DNA from: Eudorina sp. 2006-703-Eu-15
Taxonomy: Eukaryota; Chlorophyta; Chlorophyceae; Chlamydomonadales; Volvocaceae
Assembly (NCBI GenBank): GCA_003117195.1
Contig: BDSI01000091.1
Span: forward strand, 186,001-250,000
DNA length: 64,000 bases
Direction of reading: 5' to 3'
The stretch's first letter is position 1. Each line of letters opens with the position of its first letter. Position numbers and translations under genes: made by a program. Under the pieces are notes generated by a model. It was given only the letters and a program-made list of their open reading frames with translations, ran no database searches and was not told the origin of the DNA. Of this stretch, positions 46,601 to 64,000 are shown one piece after another.

Positions 46601-48955
46601 TCCGCGTTCGTACGGCAAGAACGCGTTCGCCCGGGGTGTGGGTCGTTTGGCGGGGTGGGTGGCTGGGTGGGGTTGGGTGGCACAACGAGCCGGTGGGTGG
46701 GTGGGCGAGGGGCACCAGAGCCCCCCCCCCGGTGCGGATCCAACCGCTTAGCGGCACCCCGCGGGTGGGTCTCTCTCTCCGTCCTCCCAGCGGAGAGAGA
46801 GAGAGGGCTCTGTGCCCCCGGTCCGTGTCTCTCCACACCCACACCCACACCTGGTGTACCCAACAGCGCGGGGGCGGCGCTCAGGCCCTTCCTCCTTCAT
46901 GTCTCCCACCTCCACAGTCTTCGTCTGCTACACACACACACAGCTTTTCTCCTTGATAACACACACACACACACACACGCCCCCCTTCTCTTTAACACAC
47001 ACGGCCCCCCCCTCCTCCTCCCCGCCCCGACCGTGTCGCCGCTCCGCGCCGCACAGGCTGACGAGGCGCACCCGCCGCAGAGCGCGCAGGTGAGCTCGTT
47101 ACGCCGCATCACACCACGCAACACCACACCACGCAACACCACACCACGCCAGGCCACACCACGCCAGGCCACACCACGCCAGGTCACACCACACCGCCGC
47201 AACCGCCATCACCATCACCACCACCGCCACCGCTCTGCCCGCCGTGGGTGCGTCGGTGCGCGCAGCCGAAGCGCGTGATGGTCTGCTGCGACGACTCGCC
47301 CCACGCGCACGCCGCGCTGCTGTGGGCGCTGGACAACACCCTGCTGCCCAACGACCACCTGGTGCTGGCGGCGGTGGCCACACCGGTGCCTTTCCCGGTG
47401 GGGCTGAGGGGGGCAGGGGGGGGGGTCAGGGGGCTGAGGGGGGGGCTGAGGGGGGGGGCTGAGGGGGCAGGGTCAGGGGGGCAGGGGGGGTCAGGGGGGC
47501 TGAGGGGGGGGGCTGGGGGGCGGGGTCAGGGGGGCAGGGGGGGTCAGGGGGGCTGAGGGGGGGCTGGGGGGCGGGGTCAGGGGGCTGAGGGTGGGGGGCT
47601 GAGGCGGGAGGCTGAGGCGGGGTCAGCGGAGGGGCTGGGGACCGGGGTCGAGGGCGGAGGGAAAGGAGTGGGATGGGGGAAAAGGCATGGCGGGTGGGGG
47701 CTGCTGTGGGCGACGGTGAAATAGAGGGCTGACGACACGCTGGTGTGGGTTGGAGGGGCTTGGCAGCTAACGACTAACTGACGAACCAACCAACTAACCA
47801 ACCGACCAAGCAGCGTGCCCCACCGACCGCCTGCCTCATTGGCCTCAGATCCTGGACGAGCCCGCCACGGTGGCTGCCGTGCAGTCGGCGCAGTACCGTG
47901 AGGCAGCGGACACCGCGACGGCGGCGGCGCAGGACGTGGCGGAGCGGTGCGCGGCGGCGGCGCAGCGGCGGGGCGTGGGCAAGACCAAGATCAGCACCGC
48001 GGCCCTCCCGCCGGGGGCCACCGCGGGGGATGTGGGCGCGGCGCTGTGCAAGCACGCCAAGGTACGGCAGGGCGGCCGGGTGGGTGGTGCATGGATGCCT
48101 CAGCCGCGGCCGCAGGGCCTCGTGTACGTAGTAGCACCCTTCCCCACCTCGGCGCAGTTTGAGAAATACTATGCACCAATTTCCTATTCCGCACCTCCCA
48201 CCTCGCGGGTTTTTTTCCTTGCTCGGGCAGGCTAGCGCAGTTCATATCGTTGCCTGCCATGCCAAGCCGCTTTATCCCCCCCCACACACACACTCTGGCA
48301 GCAGCGCAGTATAAATATGTTTACCAATTTCCTATACTACCCCCCCCTTACACACACACACACACTTACACGCGCGCGCAGGCAGTCACGGGGCATGATG
48401 CGCATACCTGGCAACTGGGCTCCGGAACCGCCGGCCGGGCGAATTCCCCCGCGCCATTACTACCCTGTCCCCTCACCCCGCGCAACCCCTGCAATCGCTG
48501 CCTCCGCTCTCCCAGCCGACCCGCTCTCCCTCTCCGCCCCTGCTCCGCCCCGCACCGGCCCCCCCATCCGCCCATCCCCCATCCGCCGGCCCCCCCACAT
48601 CCAGTTTGAATACCGTGTGTCTTACCACTTTCCTGTACCCCTCCAACCCCGTCAGGCCGAGGGCGTGGACCTGCTGGTGGCGGGCAGCCGGGGCATGGGC
48701 GCCATCACGCGCAGCCTGCTGGGGCTCGTGGGCATGGGCTCCGTCTCCGACTACCTGTCGCACAATTCGCCCTGCCCGCTGGTGGTGGTCAAGGGCGTGG
48801 CGGGCGGCGGCGACGACGGCGCGGTGGTGATGGCGGGGCGGCACAGCGGCTCCGGAGAGGGCGGCGCCAGCGGCCCCGGCGGGCTGGCGCCCATGGGGTC
48901 CACGCTGCGGCCCATCACGGAGGGGGACGGCAGCGAGGCCAGCAGCATGCAGTGA
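43672..48955 (+). CDS. Tandem universal stress protein (two USP domains)
   Basis: Two USP (UspA-like) alpha/beta domains in one 406-residue cytosolic-type protein. Exons: 43672-43906, 44106-44152, 44450-44504, 45118-45184, 45592-45612 (21 nt), 46284-46401, 47057-47089, 47266-47397, 47849-48061 and 48656-48955, all in phase. Domain 1 opens with RRLLFCLDESKQSVRALEWT and closes with LAVVGCRGMGAFQRSLMSF then IGLGSVSDH. Domain 2 opens with KRVMVCCDDSPHAHAALLWA and closes with LLVAGSRGMGAITRSLLGL then VGMGSVSDY and CPLVVVK. The closing motifs are the ATP-binding Gly-rich loop (G-x2-G-x9-G, then a short insertion before GS). The 33-nt exon 47057-47089 is the linker. The tail is Gly/Ser-rich. Intron 1 uses a GC donor: only AG/GCAAGT at 43907 keeps the frame open. 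Probable nucleotide-binding stress or signalling protein. Confidence 0.88.
44821..44872. repeat. (GGGA)n simple repeat
   Basis: About 50 bp of GAGGGAGG repeat in the USP-gene intron 44505-45117. Confidence 0.9.
46083..46265 (+). repeat. Intronic element amplified as a four-unit array
   Basis: Four tandem units of about 43-48 bp, each GTGAACTGYCTACCAATGTC followed by a C-rich tract. The array ends about 18 nt before the acceptor of exon 46284-46401 in the USP gene. Confidence 0.92.
47400..47640. repeat. G-rich minisatellite with quadruplex potential
   Basis: About 240 bp of GGGGGGCTGAGGGGGG / GGGGTCAGGGGGGC units starting right after the donor at 47398 of the USP gene. Four or more G-runs recur throughout on the coding strand. 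Confidence 0.9.
48167..48350 (+). repeat. Intronic element, two further copies
   Basis: Partial core GCACCAATTTCCTATTCC at about 48173-48190, and a full-length copy at 48293-48348 (CTCTGGCAGCAGCGCAGTAT, then the core TTTACCAATTTCCTATAC), both in USP intron 48062-48655. A third diverged core, TTACCACTTTCCTGTACCCC, sits at 48622-48641, 15 nt before the acceptor. Confidence 0.85.
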
Positions 48956-63045
<14,090 letters not shown>

Positions 63046-64000
63046 CGCTGTACGTCACAGTCGGTTAGTCAGTCAGTCAGTCTGTCAGACCCATGGGGCT
63101 GCCTGCCTTGCTGCGACCGACCCGACTGCGCCATCAACCGATCTGCTGCGGCATCATTCGCTGCTGCGAGCCCGGCGGCGGCTCGGTATGGGCCCCCGGA
63201 GTGATCAACCGTGTACGAAAATGTACGACATGGGACGTACTCGCACACATGCATACCATTTCACGAGGGACACCTACCCTACCAAGGCTTGGTTACGGTG
63301 ATTAATCATCACTGGGTGCCAGCTAACAATATTGCGTGCTCGAGCTTTGTCCTTTATATATCAAGAATTGCGGTAGATGCTGCCGTGCATTGTACGGTGC
63401 ATGTGGTGATGGCCGGGGATGGGCGCGAACTCCAAGGGCGCGGTCACCCGCCGAAGATCAGACCGGTTACATGTAGCAGATCAGACCGACACCGTAGTAG
63501 GTGTGACCTGGTGTGAATTATTACCGTACTATGATGTGGGCCCTCCCTTGTCCCGTCTGGTCTGACTATTGCCGGTCGGTGTACCACGACGGCGTATGTA
63601 CGGCGACCGTGGGTGTGCAGCGTTTTGCGTGTCATCAGTACTTGCTGCAGGCTTGCCCCCGGGGTAAGTTTTCCTGTGTCCTGTTCCTATGATGAATAAG
63701 ACAAGTGTACGGCGCCATGTCAGGATTGGTGCCTTCAGCTGGCGGCCGTGCCTTGATTTGCGAAGTTCGAATGGCGGTTGGTAGGTGCCCGGCGCTGCAG
63801 CCCGTGATTGGGACTGAAATGGTTTTTAGTACGAGTCTCGCGTCTGAGCTCAAGAGGAAGCGTCGGCGGCGATGCTTCGTCCAATCTTAGATGCGTCGCC
63901 CTGCCATCACTTGCATGGCTGTGTACGTATGTGGGGATGCTGTGATTTCGTCGTCGTAGTTATTGGAGCACGTTGGAGCCGACAAATTTGAACGGGTGTA
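63046..64000. other. No recognised feature
   Basis: Downstream of the P-domain gene stop. Some of this is probably 3' UTR. I see no exon with convincing borders and no TGTAA signal close to the stop. Confidence 0.4.

Overview
The window looks like nuclear DNA of a volvocine-type green alga (Chlamydomonas/Gonium/Volvox group). The base composition is GC-rich. Genes are cut into many short exons with clear GT...AG borders (introns about 80-1,000 nt), and the proteins carry poly-Ala/Gln/Gly/Ser tracts. The largest gene belongs to the receptor-type class III nucleotide cyclases that are expanded in these algae. There is no operon, plasmid, phage or CRISPR structure. All exon models below were built by hand from splice borders and reading-phase continuity; no homology search or transcript data was used.

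Layout, left to right: (1) the 3' part of a GNAT acetyltransferase gene (+, ends 1723). (2) A small SHG1/BOD1-type gene (+, 2606-3444), convergent with (3) a gene joining an ING N-terminal domain to a Tudor-like domain (-, 7123-3608). (4) An unrecognised five-exon gene (+, 7458-10648), divergent from gene 3. (5) A 3.9-kb stretch with no supported gene. (6) A giant receptor-type nucleotide cyclase (-, about 33895-14532) with at least 22 exons and about 3,600 residues. (7) A 2.2-kb spacer. (8) A PAPS-dependent sulfotransferase with a signal peptide (-, 43021-36140). (9) A tandem universal-stress-protein gene (+, 43672-48955), sharing a 650-bp divergent promoter with gene 8. (10) A 4.3-kb repeat-rich spacer. 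(11) A long secreted protein with an N-terminal proprotein-convertase P-domain-like fold (+, about 53233-63045). (12) About 1 kb with nothing recognised.

Functional themes are chromatin (SHG1-like writer subunit beside an ING/Tudor reader), cyclic-nucleotide sensing (extracellular ligand-binding-like module, one membrane pass, two cyclase homology domains), and secretory-pathway proteins (sulfotransferase, P-domain protein). No pathway linking these genes can be shown from sequence.

The most unusual signals are: the cyclase's two catalytic halves keep complementary active-site residues while one half is split by a roughly 2,200-residue low-complexity insertion; an ING domain paired with Tudor rather than PHD; a family of short elements (core ATGTCTACCAATTTCCTA) found only inside introns, once as an exact inverted pair and once as a four-unit array ending at a splice acceptor; four further dispersed short repeat families; a GC-AG intron; micro-exons of 16-21 nt; and a 225-bp very AT-rich island inside an intron.
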